Part shown: piece by piece, positions 1 to 9,117 of the stretch
Layout of the letters: each line of letters opens with the position of its first letter
Position numbering within the stretch: position 1 is the first letter of the stretch
Source of the DNA: Spirosoma telluris
Lineage (GTDB): Bacteria; Bacteroidota; Bacteroidia; Cytophagales; Spirosomataceae
NCBI GenBank assembly: GCA_003259005.1
Contig: QLII01000004.1
Coordinates: forward strand, 1-64,000
Direction: 5' to 3'
DNA: 64,000 nucleotides
Translations under genes and position numbers: made by a program
Notes under the pieces: generated by a model
What the model saw: only the letters and a program-made list of their open reading frames with translations
What the model was told of the DNA's origin: nothing
The model's database searches: none

Positions 1-147
1 ATGACCGAACCCGTTGTGGCTTATTTCGATGCGCTACGTTTCATGTTCAAGGATTGGGAAAAGCATCACAAAGGATTCTCAAAAAATGCTCCTAAAGGAG
101 ACGAAGCAGCGTTTGTAAAACTGCTTTTTAAATGGGGCGATTTATGA
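1..147 (+). CDS. C-terminal end of an unrecognised protein (cut by window edge)
   Basis: An open frame runs from the first base to a TGA at 145-147, giving 48 residues that start MTEPVVAYFDALRF and end KLLFKWGDL. The ATG at base 1 may simply be an internal Met, because the gene could begin upstream of the window. The peptide is charged and soluble-looking, with no signal peptide or membrane segment. I do not recognise the family. It ends about 170 bases before the acyltransferase start. Confidence 0.4.
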   Translation: MTEPVVAYFDALRFMFKDWEKHHKGFSKNAPKGDEAAFVKLLFKWGDL

Positions 148-212
148 AACAATGTTTAGACTGACGTTTCTGACTTTGGCTAATACATAGTCGTTGCAAA
201 AAGCGCACACCC

Positions 213-220
213 TATATTTG
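213..220 (+). promoter_or_regulatory. Putative Bacteroidota promoter (-7 TATATTTG)
   Basis: TATATTTG fits the Bacteroidota -7 consensus TAnnTTTG. A weak TTG at 194-196 sits at about the right distance for the -33 element. It lies roughly 95 bases before the likely acyltransferase start codon. This is a pattern match only. Confidence 0.35.
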
Positions 221-315
221 TGTTCGACAAATTAACCATTTAGTGATTTGTATTGTGTTCATCAACCAACTTGTTAACCCTATTATACTACTACTCTTAT
301 TTGTACTTCACCTTT

Positions 316-1468
316 ATGACTCAGCTACCCGAAAGGGATAAGTTCGCCACAACAGTCGAAATAAAATCCACTAAAAAGTTACACGGGCTTGATCATTTAC
401 GAGCATTTGCCATTGGGTTCGTCTTTTTGTTTCATTACTTCATTCTTAGCAAGGGACAACCCAGCTGGTTGCCAGAGGTTGCCAGATTTGGCTGGACGGG
501 GTCGATCTTTTTTTTGTATTGAGTGGGTTCCTCATTGCTTCTCAACTTTTTGAGACTATCAAACAAGGAAGAAAATCTCATTCGGCGATTTCTTTCTTAA
601 ACGATTCTTCAGGATCATTCCCGCTTATTTAGTCACGGTGGGCCTCTATTTTGAGGTTCCTTCCTTTCGGGAAAAAGAGGCATTGCCATCGCTCTGGAAA
701 TTCCTAAGCTTTACCCAGAATTTTGGCTTAGACTTAAAGCACTATGGGACGTTTTCGCATGCCTGGTCCCTTTGTGTTGAAGAACACTTCTACTTGTTAT
801 TACCAGTAACTTTGGTCATCTTTCAATCGGTTGGCAGGTTTAATAGGGCTGGATGGCTTTTGTTGGTTCTGTTTTTAGTAGGCTTTGGTACACGGCTTTA
901 TAGTTACAACGTGATGTATGCCCCCTATAATGGGAAGGAAAACAGTTGGCTCTATTGGTATAAATATGTCTATTATCCTACCTACAATCGACTGGATGGA
1001 CTAGTAATTGGCGTGGCTATAGCTGCTATATATACGTTTTATCCTAATCTGTGGCACAGGATCTCTAAACAGGGAAACATATTGCTTGGGGCTGGAATTT
1101 CACTGCTGATCGTTGCATATTGGCTGTGCGAAGACCAACAAACCATGATCGCTTCCGTTTTTGGTTTTCCCCTCTTATCCATTGGTTATGGGTTTATCGT
1201 TGCCGGAGCGGTTAGCCCAACAAGTTTTCTGTACGGCTGGAAGTCAACCATCTCCACATCCATTGCCACCTTATCATTTGCCATTTACCTGACTCACAAA
1301 GGGATTATCATACTAACGCATAAATTAGTAGCAGGGACCGACTGGACTAGCGATTGGATACTATTGGTTTGTGTAATGACCAGCCTTATTGGCGCACTTT
1401 TACTCAATCTATTGATTGAAAAACCATTCCTGAGAATCCGCAACGGACTACTTCATACTAAAAAGTGA
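316..1468 (+). CDS. Acyltransferase 3 family membrane protein (two frameshifts)
   Basis: Integral-membrane O-acyltransferase of the acyltransferase 3 (OatA/NolL/ExoZ) type, expected to acylate surface carbohydrate. The N-terminus carries the family signature HGLDHLRAFAIGFVFLFHY, whose first part is the conserved LDxLRAxA motif. The middle has SLCVEEHFYLLLP, equal to the typical W-S-L-(A/C)-V-E-E-x-F-Y-L motif. Several hydrophobic helices follow to the C-terminus (LLLNLLIEKPFLRIR, matching the family's E-K-P-F end). The frame breaks near 500 (GGGG) and near 597 (AAA). Adding one base at each restores SIFFVLSGFLIA-like and LKRFFRIIPAYL sequences, so these are probably sequencing contractions. 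I chose the ATG at 316; an upstream TTG at 253 is also in frame. Confidence 0.85.
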
Positions 1469-1474
1469 CCTGGC

Positions 1475-1585
1475 CTAGTTATAAGCTATACGGGCGGAAA
1501 TGCGGAATTAAGCTTTCAGAGCGTACCGTTTGATCCTGGCAGCGAAGACGTGTTTACAGCATATCAAAGGCTAGTAATTCTGTAA
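1475..1585 (+). other. Short open fragment without a start codon
   Basis: The stretch between the acyltransferase and the FG-GAP gene (1469-1789) holds one 36-codon open fragment reading LVISYTGGNAELSFQSVPFD and onward. It has no start codon and looks like a remnant of a larger gene. Nothing else was recognised in this interval. Confidence 0.2.
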
Positions 1586-1789
1586 GGCTCTTTCAATGAG
1601 ACATTAATAGCAACTGGCGAATTTCTACGAAATTACAATAGCCATCCAAACATATTGAGGTATCATTAATCGCTCTTTTCATGCAACTGCGGCATACTCT
1701 CCTTGAGGTAAACGACGAATTTTCCAGCCGGCCGGGCCGTACTTTTTCGCAGAACTACGTTAACTGGGCAGCTACCTTGGATTAGGTGA

Positions 1790-4190
1790 TCATTTTATCA
1801 AATTTAATTGGCTATCAGGGTTGTACCTCAATTGACCACCCGCATCAAAACTTACTCGAGTTGATTGGCTAGTATAGTTTGAGGGAAGAGTTACAGCATG
1901 ACGCAATCGGATTCGATCTAAAGGACCAGGTGCTCGGTTACGTGCCCAGACACTCGGATCTGTCCATAATCCATCCTTGACGGATGTATACTCGTAACCG
2001 ATAATTGATGTACAGTTATACCAAATCCAATAGCCACTGGTTGATAGTGCCGCCAGATCAAGCCTGCCATCGCCATCAAAATCCTGAATGTCAATAGTCA
2101 AACTAAATGTACCAATTGGGTATCTTGTCGGCTGGGCAAAATATCCATTTCCTGTATTTAGATATACCCAAAATTCATACTTGTATGAGTCTTGATCTAC
2201 TATTTTTATTGCAACTAAATCCAGATAGCCATCTCCATTGAAATCCTTTACGGAAAGATTAGATACTAATGAATCAGACGTTAGTGTTTGATACGGATAC
2301 AACGTACCGTCTCCTTTATTTAGCAATAAGGCAATAAAGCTGGGTGTCGAAACAATAAGGTCCGGGAAACCATCAACGTTCATATCCAAACTAGCCGCTG
2401 AGGAGACATCCCTTGCGATTGTATAGCTTGTTGGGGCAGAGAATGTACCTCCGCCCTGATTAATAAGCACCCGAAGACTAGGTAGATTTACAGACGAGAG
2501 TATAACTAGCTCAGGTTTGTTATCATTTGTCAAATCAGTTAATAAAAAATTTGATGTATTCACTTCTATCTTTGTAGGAGAAGATAGCGAACCGTCTCCC
2601 TTATTTAAAAAGACTAGAACTCCTGATGGATAGACTCCACCACTGAGTTGAGTCAGAACATCTAGGTAACCATCCCCATTTATATCGCTAAGAACCGATT
2701 TAGGAGGCTGAGTGCCCCCACCAGTTGAGTAATGTGCAGGTGCTAGAAATGTTCCGCTACTAGTTTTAGCGTTTAAAAGTACGGTTACGGAATTATTATT
2801 GTGATCTGTTGAAAGTATATCCTGCCAGCCATCATTATTTAAATCCCCCATTAATAATTCACTGGCAGCTACTCCAATAGACTGGAATCGGGGCTCAGAA
2901 AAAGTACCATTACCTGTATTTAAGTAAAAAAGGAGTGCTTTATGATAATACCCAACGGTGTCATCCTTAGTAACTACCAAATCCGGAAGTCCGTCATTAT
3001 TTATATCGCCTGTAACGGCCGTATTTATACTGGCAGAGGGGTGGCTACTATACTTGCTGAACCAAAGTGCCCTTGTCCTTTATTCCGTAGAATCGAGATC
3101 GTGTTATTATTCTTATTGGAAATGGCTAAATCAGGAAGCCCATCACCGTCTATATCAGCAAGGGAAGCTTCCCCTGGTGAATTACCCGTTGCATAATAAA
3201 TACCTTTTTGAAAAGTTCCATTACCATTATTTATCCAGACGGATATAGTAAACTCTTCCCAATGGGTCAGGATTAAGTCCGGCTTTTGATCACCATTAAC
3301 ATCCTGAATTAGAATAGCGCGGGGAGACGAAACTTTTGTTTCCGTATGAAGTAGAGTAAACTGCCCATTACCCGTATTTAAGAAAATATCAAACGCATTA
3401 TTATAAAATGACCCCACTACTAGATCGGGTCTGTTATCTCCATTCAAATCACCTGAACTGACAACCGTTGGTCCTTGCGTCACGCTATAAGAGGCTAATG
3501 CCGTAAAAGTCGCATTCCCTATATTTTTAAATATTTTTACTGCTGCAACTGACTGTACAAAATCGATTGCAGCTATATCTAAAAGCCCATCAGCATTAAA
3601 ATCATTGGCCGTGATATAGCTACCTCCATTAGCTAGAAGTTGTGTGGGAGCTGCAGTAAGAGTGCCATTGCCATTATTTGTCAGAATTCGGAAATCCAGG
3701 GCACCACTACTTGCCAAGGCTAGATCAATCCAACCATCATTATTATAATCACCTATAACCATACTTGAAATTCCTGGTACTCCAGGATATGTTCCGGAAA
3801 CCCAGTGAAACCATTTTCTGAGTTGAGCAACATAGATACGGTTCCACTGGTATTCCCAACTGCCAAATCAATTCGGTTATCCCCATTAAAATCAGCGGCT
3901 ACAAGAGGAATTGGAGTTATGCCCACAGGAAACGTAATAGAACTCCCAAATAAGCCATGCTGGTCATTGTACCGGATACTGATCGTATGCTGTATCTGAC
4001 TTACCGAAGCCAGGTCAGCTTTACCGTCATTATTAAAGTCTGCTAACACAATTCCTCTTGGGGATATAGCCGTATTATATAGCTGAAATGAGGCAGGATC
4101 AGTTGTATTTTGAAAACATTGACCGTTCGATATTTCCTGAAAACTAATGTAAAATAGAAATAAGCTAAGAAGTTGACGCGTGAAAAGCAT
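1790..4190 (-). CDS. Secreted FG-GAP/VCBS repeat protein (two frameshifts)
   Basis: Large exported protein made of tandem FG-GAP/VCBS repeats of the kind that fold as calcium-binding beta-propeller blades. The N-terminus is a signal peptide (MLFTRQLLSLFLFYISFQEI). Repeats then follow every 50-60 residues with a D-x-N-x-D-G-x-x-D-L core, for example FNNDGKADLA, YNNDGWIDLA, DINGDGYLDV and DFDGDGRLDL. The C-terminal part (WTDPSVWARNRAP and PSNYTSQSTRVSFDAGG) is the short beta-rich module common at the ends of Cytophagales surface proteins; no full T9SS domain is visible. Frame breaks near 3790 (GG) and 3045 (CCCC) are repaired by one base each, giving a single protein of about 800 residues. It stands alone, convergent with the acyltransferase. 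Confidence 0.85.
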
Positions 4191-4351
4191 TAGTTCGAAT
4201 TACTCATAGTGAAATTGATACACCTACAGTAGATGGGCTTTGTAAAGCTGGTACAAAACTTCAAATAACCCAAAGTATTACTAGAACTACCGTATGCAGA
4301 GCAATGGATGAGGTAATCAAAGAAGGGATGATACCACCTAAATGTAGCTAA
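4184..4351 (+). other. Open fragment, possible gene remnant
   Basis: A 55-residue open frame containing SEIDTPTVDGLCKAGTKLQI and ending KEGMIPPKCS reads like genuine protein, but has no start codon and overlaps the start of the divergent FG-GAP gene. It may be the 3' end of a displaced gene. Family unknown. The rest of the 4191-4512 gap holds only the hairpin at 4408-4432. Confidence 0.25.
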
Positions 4352-4407
4352 TCAACAAACTAAATATAGATAATATGTAACTTATTTTACTTTTTTCGTC
4401 ATACGGA

Positions 4408-4432
4408 AAATGTCTCTACAGTAGAGACATTT
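4408..4432. terminator. Perfect hairpin, likely terminator
   Basis: Twelve-base perfect arms (AAATGTCTCTAC / GTAGAGACATTT) separated by one base and followed by TTTT. It fits a rho-independent terminator in the gap before the gene at 4513. Confidence 0.55.
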
Positions 4433-4512
4433 TTATTGGGAATGTACAATAACCAAGATGAATTCTAAAGCGTACACATTTTCAACTTTCACGTACACAC
4501 GAAATCGTAATT

Positions 4513-5190
4513 ATGTTCACAAATGGGGCCCCCGCTCTCAAAACTATCGCGTTGACGGTGGTTACGAGCCTATTCATTGTAAATCTGGGAAAAGCACAAA
4601 TCGTAAGACTATATCCCCTAACGGACTATGAAGCAAGTTTACGGGCATATCACACGGCAAAAGTGAAAGCTGCCTGTGTTGAATTTGAAGCCAGAACCAA
4701 AATGAAATGGTGGTACTATCTGCCTAATATCGGATTTCAGTTTGGCCTACCGAGTGTTACTGCCGGAACGAGCCAACTTATCACTATTGACCAGACGAAG
4801 CAGCAAAATCGAGTAAAACTGGCAGCTATTATTACACAGGGATTACTGGACTACCAGACAGAGTTACATCAACTGCGAAGTATGTATGCAGCCGCGCAGA
4901 TTGAGCGGGATGCAGTCGATGAATTGAATACAAGCTGGAATACAGAGAATAAGATCTTTGAGATAGCTAAAGAAGCTCATCAAAAGCAAGAGATAAACCC
5001 AGTCGACTACTACCAGGCGTTACTAAAACTACAAAAAGAATATTCGGCGAGTAAGGCCCGATACCAGCAATATACATTCAGAGTGATTGAACTGGCCAAG
5101 TTTGCCAGGCATCAGTTTCCAACGGAGCGCTTACAGGAAATAGACTCATTATTCGTAGAAAAAAAGACCACGTTGGTTAAGACAAGATAG
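4513..5190 (+). CDS. Secreted coiled-coil protein, TolC-like fold possible
   Basis: A 225-residue exported protein. Residues 1-28 form a signal peptide ending GKAQ. The rest is mostly helical and charged, with a short motif WWYYLPNIGFQFGLPSV resembling the W-x-L-P-x-I segment of outer-membrane efflux (TolC/OEP) proteins, followed by long amphipathic helices (TELHQLRSMYAAAQIERDAV and LKLQKEYSASKARYQQYTF). It is about half the length of a full TolC protomer, so it may be a reduced OEP-like protein or simply a periplasmic coiled coil. It is followed by a lipoprotein and a membrane hydrolase on the same strand, a set more typical of mobile elements than of an efflux operon. Confidence 0.6.
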   Translation: MFTNGAPALKTIALTVVTSLFIVNLGKAQIVRLYPLTDYEASLRAYHTAKVKAACVEFEARTKMKWWYYLPNIGFQFGLPSVTAGTSQLITIDQTKQQNRVKLAAIITQGLLDYQTELHQLRSMYAAAQIERDAVDELNTSWNTENKIFEIAKEAHQKQEINPVDYYQALLKLQKEYSASKARYQQYTFRVIELAKFARHQFPTERLQEIDSLFVEKKTTLVKTR

Positions 5191-5336
5191 ATAGGGTGTT
5201 AGACTCGAGAAAAAATGTGTAAAACGTATAGGCATGATCGTCAAATTCGGGAAAGCTGTCTTTCTTTAATCCGGTAGTATTTTCACCTCACTGGTAATTT
5301 CAATTCCCATTCTTTCTGATCATCCACCATATCCTT

Positions 5337-5831
5337 ATGAAAACACCATGCGTATTCTCATCCATTCAATTGCTTTTGATTGCCATGACGATGCTTGTTA
5401 GTTGTCGAACCTCAACATCGATCCCTAAACGAGGAGATGAACGAGTGCAACGAAGGTCATATATGTATTTCAGTGTTCGGGACAATGGAGATGGCGATCC
5501 CTTCAACGCTAACCTTCGTGCGAATATCTGGTATTTTCCGACATCGACCTCCGACGACTCTATTTATGATGAATTTGGCGACCCAAGAACCCACAGTGAC
5601 TGGAATCCAAAACCAACGAAGCCCGCGAAAACCCGCTTGATCAGAAACAGGGTCAATAAGTCGAATTACGATGCACAGCCAGGCAAGTTCAGAATAAAAG
5701 TGAAAACAGGCTTTAAACTGGCAATTGTCTGGACCTTTCTGGATGCGAACCAAACAGCTCGCCCAACGTATCGGCACCCGCTTTCTGTCTATCAAGCCCG
5801 ACAGCCGGACCAAGCCAAACATACACGATAG
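5337..5831 (+). CDS. Small lipoprotein of unknown function
   Basis: A 164-residue protein with a lipoprotein signal: hydrophobic stretch LLLIAMTMLVSC with a lipobox Cys at about residue 23. The mature part is polar and rich in Asp, Pro, Arg and Lys (VRDNGDGDPFNANLRANIWY). No catalytic motif is seen. The basic C-terminal tail (ARQPDQAKHTR) suggests a surface or periplasmic adaptor rather than an enzyme. Family not recognised. Confidence 0.6.
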   Translation: MKTPCVFSSIQLLLIAMTMLVSCRTSTSIPKRGDERVQRRSYMYFSVRDNGDGDPFNANLRANIWYFPTSTSDDSIYDEFGDPRTHSDWNPKPTKPAKTRLIRNRVNKSNYDAQPGKFRIKVKTGFKLAIVWTFLDANQTARPTYRHPLSVYQARQPDQAKHTR

Positions 5832-5936
5832 CTACTGACAAGTTTAGGGCTGGGTTATAAAAATCGAGAGTTATTCCGGTAAGGTATATACGTTGTCAAC
5901 TGGCATAGAATCATTCCTCATCTAATCAAAAAATGA

Positions 5937-7200
5937 ATGCAAAGTTTCAATCACGTGAGCGGGGGATTCGCCTTTACGGGGATCTTTGCCAGTTTCGCAG
6001 ACGTCAATGTATTTGAGCGATTTGATACCATGGCTGTTGTCTGGATCGCGGCCGTCTTGCCGGATATTGACCACACGAAAAGTCTTATTGGAAAAGGGTC
6101 GCTCGGTTTAGCCAGTTGGCTCCAGAGAAACTATGGCCACCGAACCGTAACCCATAGTATATTCTTTTATCTCGCTGTCGTATGCATTGCCAAGGCGTTG
6201 ATAATCTCTTTCATGTACAGTTTACATTGCCCATTGCCTTAGCGCTTGGTTCGCATCTGATCTTCGACATGTGTACCAAGCAAGGTATACCTCTACTCTA
6301 TCCCTTTTCCCGTAGACCGTTTGTTCTTCCGGCGAATCCGAAGCTACGATTATCCGCAAACGATTTTCGGAGCGAAGCCATCGTTTTTCTGGTATTCTGT
6401 TGCCTTAATGTGTTCAGTTATCCGCTCATGGCCCAGGGATTCTGGGCTAGGTATAACAGGGGATTTAGTACATTTGAGCACCTGAGCCGGGAAATAAAAC
6501 GGAAGCCTGGCGATTATGGGCTGGAATTAATCAGGCCCGAGGTGATACCGTTTTTGCTACATTGGTCGAGCAGAAAGCGGGGGAAATTGTCGTGTACCGG
6601 AAAGGTGAGTTTTTGCGATTCGACACGGAGAAAACGAAGCTGCTTAACTTTCTACGTAAGAATCAGCGATACGCCCATAAGCATAGAACGATTAACTTGT
6701 TGCAGGTTTCAGCGGATAGCCTGAATACATACATGAGTCAACCTGTAGTGAAAGTCACTGCGCAGAGCGAACAGGAGTTATATTATTTTGAAGGACCCAT
6801 TATGAAGAAAGGGAATGAGTTGAGCGTAGAGTATCCAAATGGGGCCCGGTTCCAGCAACTGGCTATCGACAACGCCGAAACTGAGTTTGCGTTAAAGCAA
6901 CTTGATTTGCAGCACAAGGCCAATGAAGCAGCCTATCAGGCGAAAGTAGCGGAGTTAGAAGGTTACCGAGCAGAATTATATGAGCATACCAATAGAAAGG
7001 AATTAAGCGATTACGAAGAGGGGAAACGCCGTACTAGAATCCGGGAGCTGACTGAGAGGATCAAGGGGTTTGAAAAACCGGAACCAGTAAATCTAGAACT
7101 GTACCGGGTGCAGCGTCAAATGCTGGAATATAAGCTTAGGGAAACTGCGCACTTGAACGCGACAATACTAATTTGGCAGGCACAAGGTGAGCAGAATTGA
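5937..7200 (+). CDS. YdjM/DUF457-type membrane metal-dependent hydrolase (two frameshifts)
   Basis: Inner-membrane protein of the YdjM (DUF457) family, predicted metal-dependent hydrolases often carried on plasmids and conjugative elements. The N-terminal part shows the family pattern: NHVSGGFAFTG, then AAVLPDIDHTKS (Asp/His metal ligands), then YGHRTVTHS (the H-R-x-x-T-H-S motif) and later LGSHLIFDMCTKQGIPLLYP. The C-terminal half is a long charged extension with coiled-coil heptads (FALKQLDLQHKANEAAYQAK and RIRELTERIKGFEKPEP). Frame breaks near 6207 (GG read as G) and 6553 (run of T) are each cured by one base, giving about 420 residues. The ATG at 5937 opens directly into conserved sequence. 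Confidence 0.75.
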
Positions 7201-7213
7201 TTTTTGGACATCA

Positions 7214-7240
7214 GCTTAACATAACGTTAGATTATACAAC
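7214..7240 (+). repeat. Copy A of cassette-leader motif
   Basis: GCTTAACATA then a short variable spacer then ATTATACAAC, placed immediately before an ATG. Three other copies are at 7604-7629, 8043-8068 and 25371-25396, each in front of a short gene on the same strand. Confidence 0.6.
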
Positions 7241-7596
7241 ATGGAAAACAACACCCTAAGTTACCCGGATAAGATTTACCAGGTAAGTACAGAAGGTTCA
7301 TAATTTCTGTAAAGAAGTATGAAACGCGGATAGGTTGGGGAGATATTAAGAAACTGTATGCCTTCAAAACCGACAAGCTAATCTATGACAGCATCTGTTT
7401 GGAAATCGTTTATGGCACTGAGCAATCCCTGATTGTTCAGGAAGAAACGGAAGGATGGGAAAATTTAGTGGAAGGTATTAAAAACTACCTTCCTAATATC
7501 AGTCAAACTTGGGAGCTAGATATAGCTTCACCCCCTTTTGCTACCAATCTAACTTTGCTTTATAGCCAAGAAAATACAGCATTAGAAGAGCTGTGA
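7241..7596 (+). CDS. Small conserved hypothetical (one frameshift), cassette-like
   Basis: The ATG lies directly after the leader motif. The frame opens MENNTLSYPDKIYQV, breaks near 7295, and continues in another frame as FIISVKKYETRIGWGDIKKL to the stop. Adding one A near 7293 (GAAGG) joins the parts into about 119 residues. The protein is acidic and soluble, with no signal peptide. It resembles the small immunity-like or accessory proteins found in cassette arrays, but no family is recognised. Its end is only 7 bases from the next leader motif. Confidence 0.5.
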
Positions 7597-7603
7597 AAGC
7601 TTA

Positions 7604-7629
7604 GGTTAACATACAGCAAATTATACAAC
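7604..7629 (+). repeat. Copy B of cassette-leader motif
   Basis: GGTTAACATA plus spacer plus ATTATACAAC, five bases before the next start codon. Same layout as the copy at 7214-7240. Confidence 0.6.
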
Positions 7630-7633
7630 TGAA

Positions 7634-8038
7634 ATGAACTCGCTTAAGCAAGTTATTGACCTTAGTATCAAACAAGCGAAATACTACCTCGAACATGTAG
7701 GAGAGTTTTACCCTTTTGGCACCATTGAACACGTTGATGGACAACTTCAGCCAGTAGGTATGACTACAGGAGAAGATTATCCAGACTCGAAAGAACTCAT
7801 TTCACTTTTGGTGGAATCGATAACGAGCAGAATCCTACAAAAGAAATTAAGAGCTGGAGCTATTGGAGTTGATGCCTTGATCTCATTGCCTGAGTTTAAG
7901 GAGAAAGTATCTGTAGTGGAGATTAAAGCTATTGATGAGCAAGGCAATACTTTAGACTGCTACTTGCCTTATGTAATAGCTGATAACAAGCCCTTTTACC
8001 GAGAGCTAATAAGTAAGTCAGGTACGTTGTCCTTTTAG
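7634..8038 (+). CDS. Small conserved hypothetical, cassette-like
   Basis: A 134-residue soluble protein beginning MNSLKQVIDLSIKQAKYYLE and containing GEFYPFGTIEHVDGQLQPVG. The F-x-P-F-G-x-I segment followed by an E-D-Y-P-D-S stretch resembles small standalone proteins near polymorphic-toxin and immunity genes in Bacteroidota, but I cannot name the family. There is no signal peptide. It is framed by leader motifs on both sides and lies on the same strand as its neighbours, which suggests a gene array built from modular units. Confidence 0.6.
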   Translation: MNSLKQVIDLSIKQAKYYLEHVGEFYPFGTIEHVDGQLQPVGMTTGEDYPDSKELISLLVESITSRILQKKLRAGAIGVDALISLPEFKEKVSVVEIKAIDEQGNTLDCYLPYVIADNKPFYRELISKSGTLSF

Positions 8039-8042
8039 GCTC

Positions 8043-8068
8043 AGTTAACATATTGCCACTTATACAAC
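8043..8068 (+). repeat. Copy C of cassette-leader motif
   Basis: AGTTAACATA plus spacer plus CTTATACAAC, beginning five bases after the previous stop codon. It differs from the other copies at a few positions. Confidence 0.55.
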
Positions 8069-8148
8069 AGATTTGAAATGCAACTAAATCAGCATAGTAG
8101 CGTCTTTGATACACTTAGTTGAGCAAACTAAATGTGAATTTTCAGGAC

Positions 8149-8844
8149 ATGAGAATACCCTTAATGCTACTAATCTTACCCTGTTTCGTTGCTTCTTCAA
8201 TAGCACAACCATCGATGACAATCAGAGGGAAGACGGGCGATCTACAGAGCAATAAGGTGTACTTATTCTTTGTTAACCCAGCCCGATCGGATACCACTTT
8301 AGTGGATTCTGCAACAGTTACCCGGCAACAATTTAGTTTCAGGAAAAGCCTTCAGGAGCCTAAACAAGCCTTTATAGTACTGAAAAACCACTCAGAAAAA
8401 GTTTCGTTTATTTGGGATAATAACATTGAAGTCAAGTTAAATGAGCGCTCGTTAACGACTTCAGCCGTAATCAACTCGATAGCCACCTCTGACTGGTATG
8501 ATTTTATTGCAGGGATAGATACTACTTATGAGCAAGAGGTTGTTGCTTTTAAAAAGCAGAAAGCCGCAATTCGTCAAATGCCCAAAAAAAGCGTTGTATA
8601 TGATTCCAGTAGAGTAATTAACTTTGCCTTGACTGGTGTGAATTTGACGAAGGTCCGTTGGCAACAGTTCGTTAAGTTTAGAGAACGGCATCCTTTATCC
8701 TGGGTTAATTTATATCTACTTTGCTGGTATCGGTTGGAGTTAGGACGGGCCGCTGTCCATTATGAAATGATTAAGTTACCTGCACATTTAAAGGAGTCAG
8801 TTTTATATCGTCAGCTTGATTTAGCCTTGCAGGAAATGAATTAA
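8149..8844 (+). CDS. Secreted DUF4369-domain protein
   Basis: Exported protein whose signal peptide is MRIPLMLLILPCFVASSIAQ. I chose the ATG at 8149; an in-frame TTG at 8119 would add ten residues before the signal peptide and looks wrong. The mature N-terminus (MTIRGKTGDLQSNKVYLFFV and LVDSATVTRQQFSFRKSL) matches DUF4369, the beta-sandwich usually placed in front of a TlpA/AhpC thioredoxin domain in Bacteroidota. Here no thioredoxin domain or CxxC follows, and the protein ends at about 230 residues. It may be a truncated relative of those thiol-disulfide proteins, or a standalone module carried as a cassette after the leader motif at 8043. Confidence 0.7.
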   Translation: MRIPLMLLILPCFVASSIAQPSMTIRGKTGDLQSNKVYLFFVNPARSDTTLVDSATVTRQQFSFRKSLQEPKQAFIVLKNHSEKVSFIWDNNIEVKLNERSLTTSAVINSIATSDWYDFIAGIDTTYEQEVVAFKKQKAAIRQMPKKSVVYDSSRVINFALTGVNLTKVRWQQFVKFRERHPLSWVNLYLLCWYRLELGRAAVHYEMIKLPAHLKESVLYRQLDLALQEMN

Positions 8845-9117
8845 TGGAAAATTTCCAAGATGGATCAGACAGGCGTATGCTTAACAATTCTTACTATAGT
8901 CGAATAACATAATTAGTAGATATGCAACGCATCTTGGAATAGTACAAGTACGGTAATGATTCGAATATTTATTGGAGGAGGATTTATCAATTAAACATGA
9001 TATGTATCTTAATACTACTAATTAATTCTACTTAATACTATTAAATTGTGAAGACTATATCTTTAATCACCAATGAATAGATATACATTATCGTTTACTG
9101 AATAGAGAAGTAAGTGA
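8845..9117. other. Intergenic region before the recombinase
   Basis: AT-rich gap of 273 bases. It contains a partial look-alike of the cassette-leader motif (GCTTAACAAT near 8879) but no TTATACAAC half. No gene was recognised. Confidence 0.3.

Noticed and set aside
2942..3248. Plus-strand open frames inside the FG-GAP gene
   Set aside because: Shadows of the minus-strand repeats; composition follows the antisense of D-x-N-x-D-G motifs.
7214..8068. Integron attC sites
   Set aside because: R''-like RYYYAAC is present in two copies, but a GTTRRRY partner, internal L boxes and a neighbouring IntI-type integrase with its extra domain are not seen.
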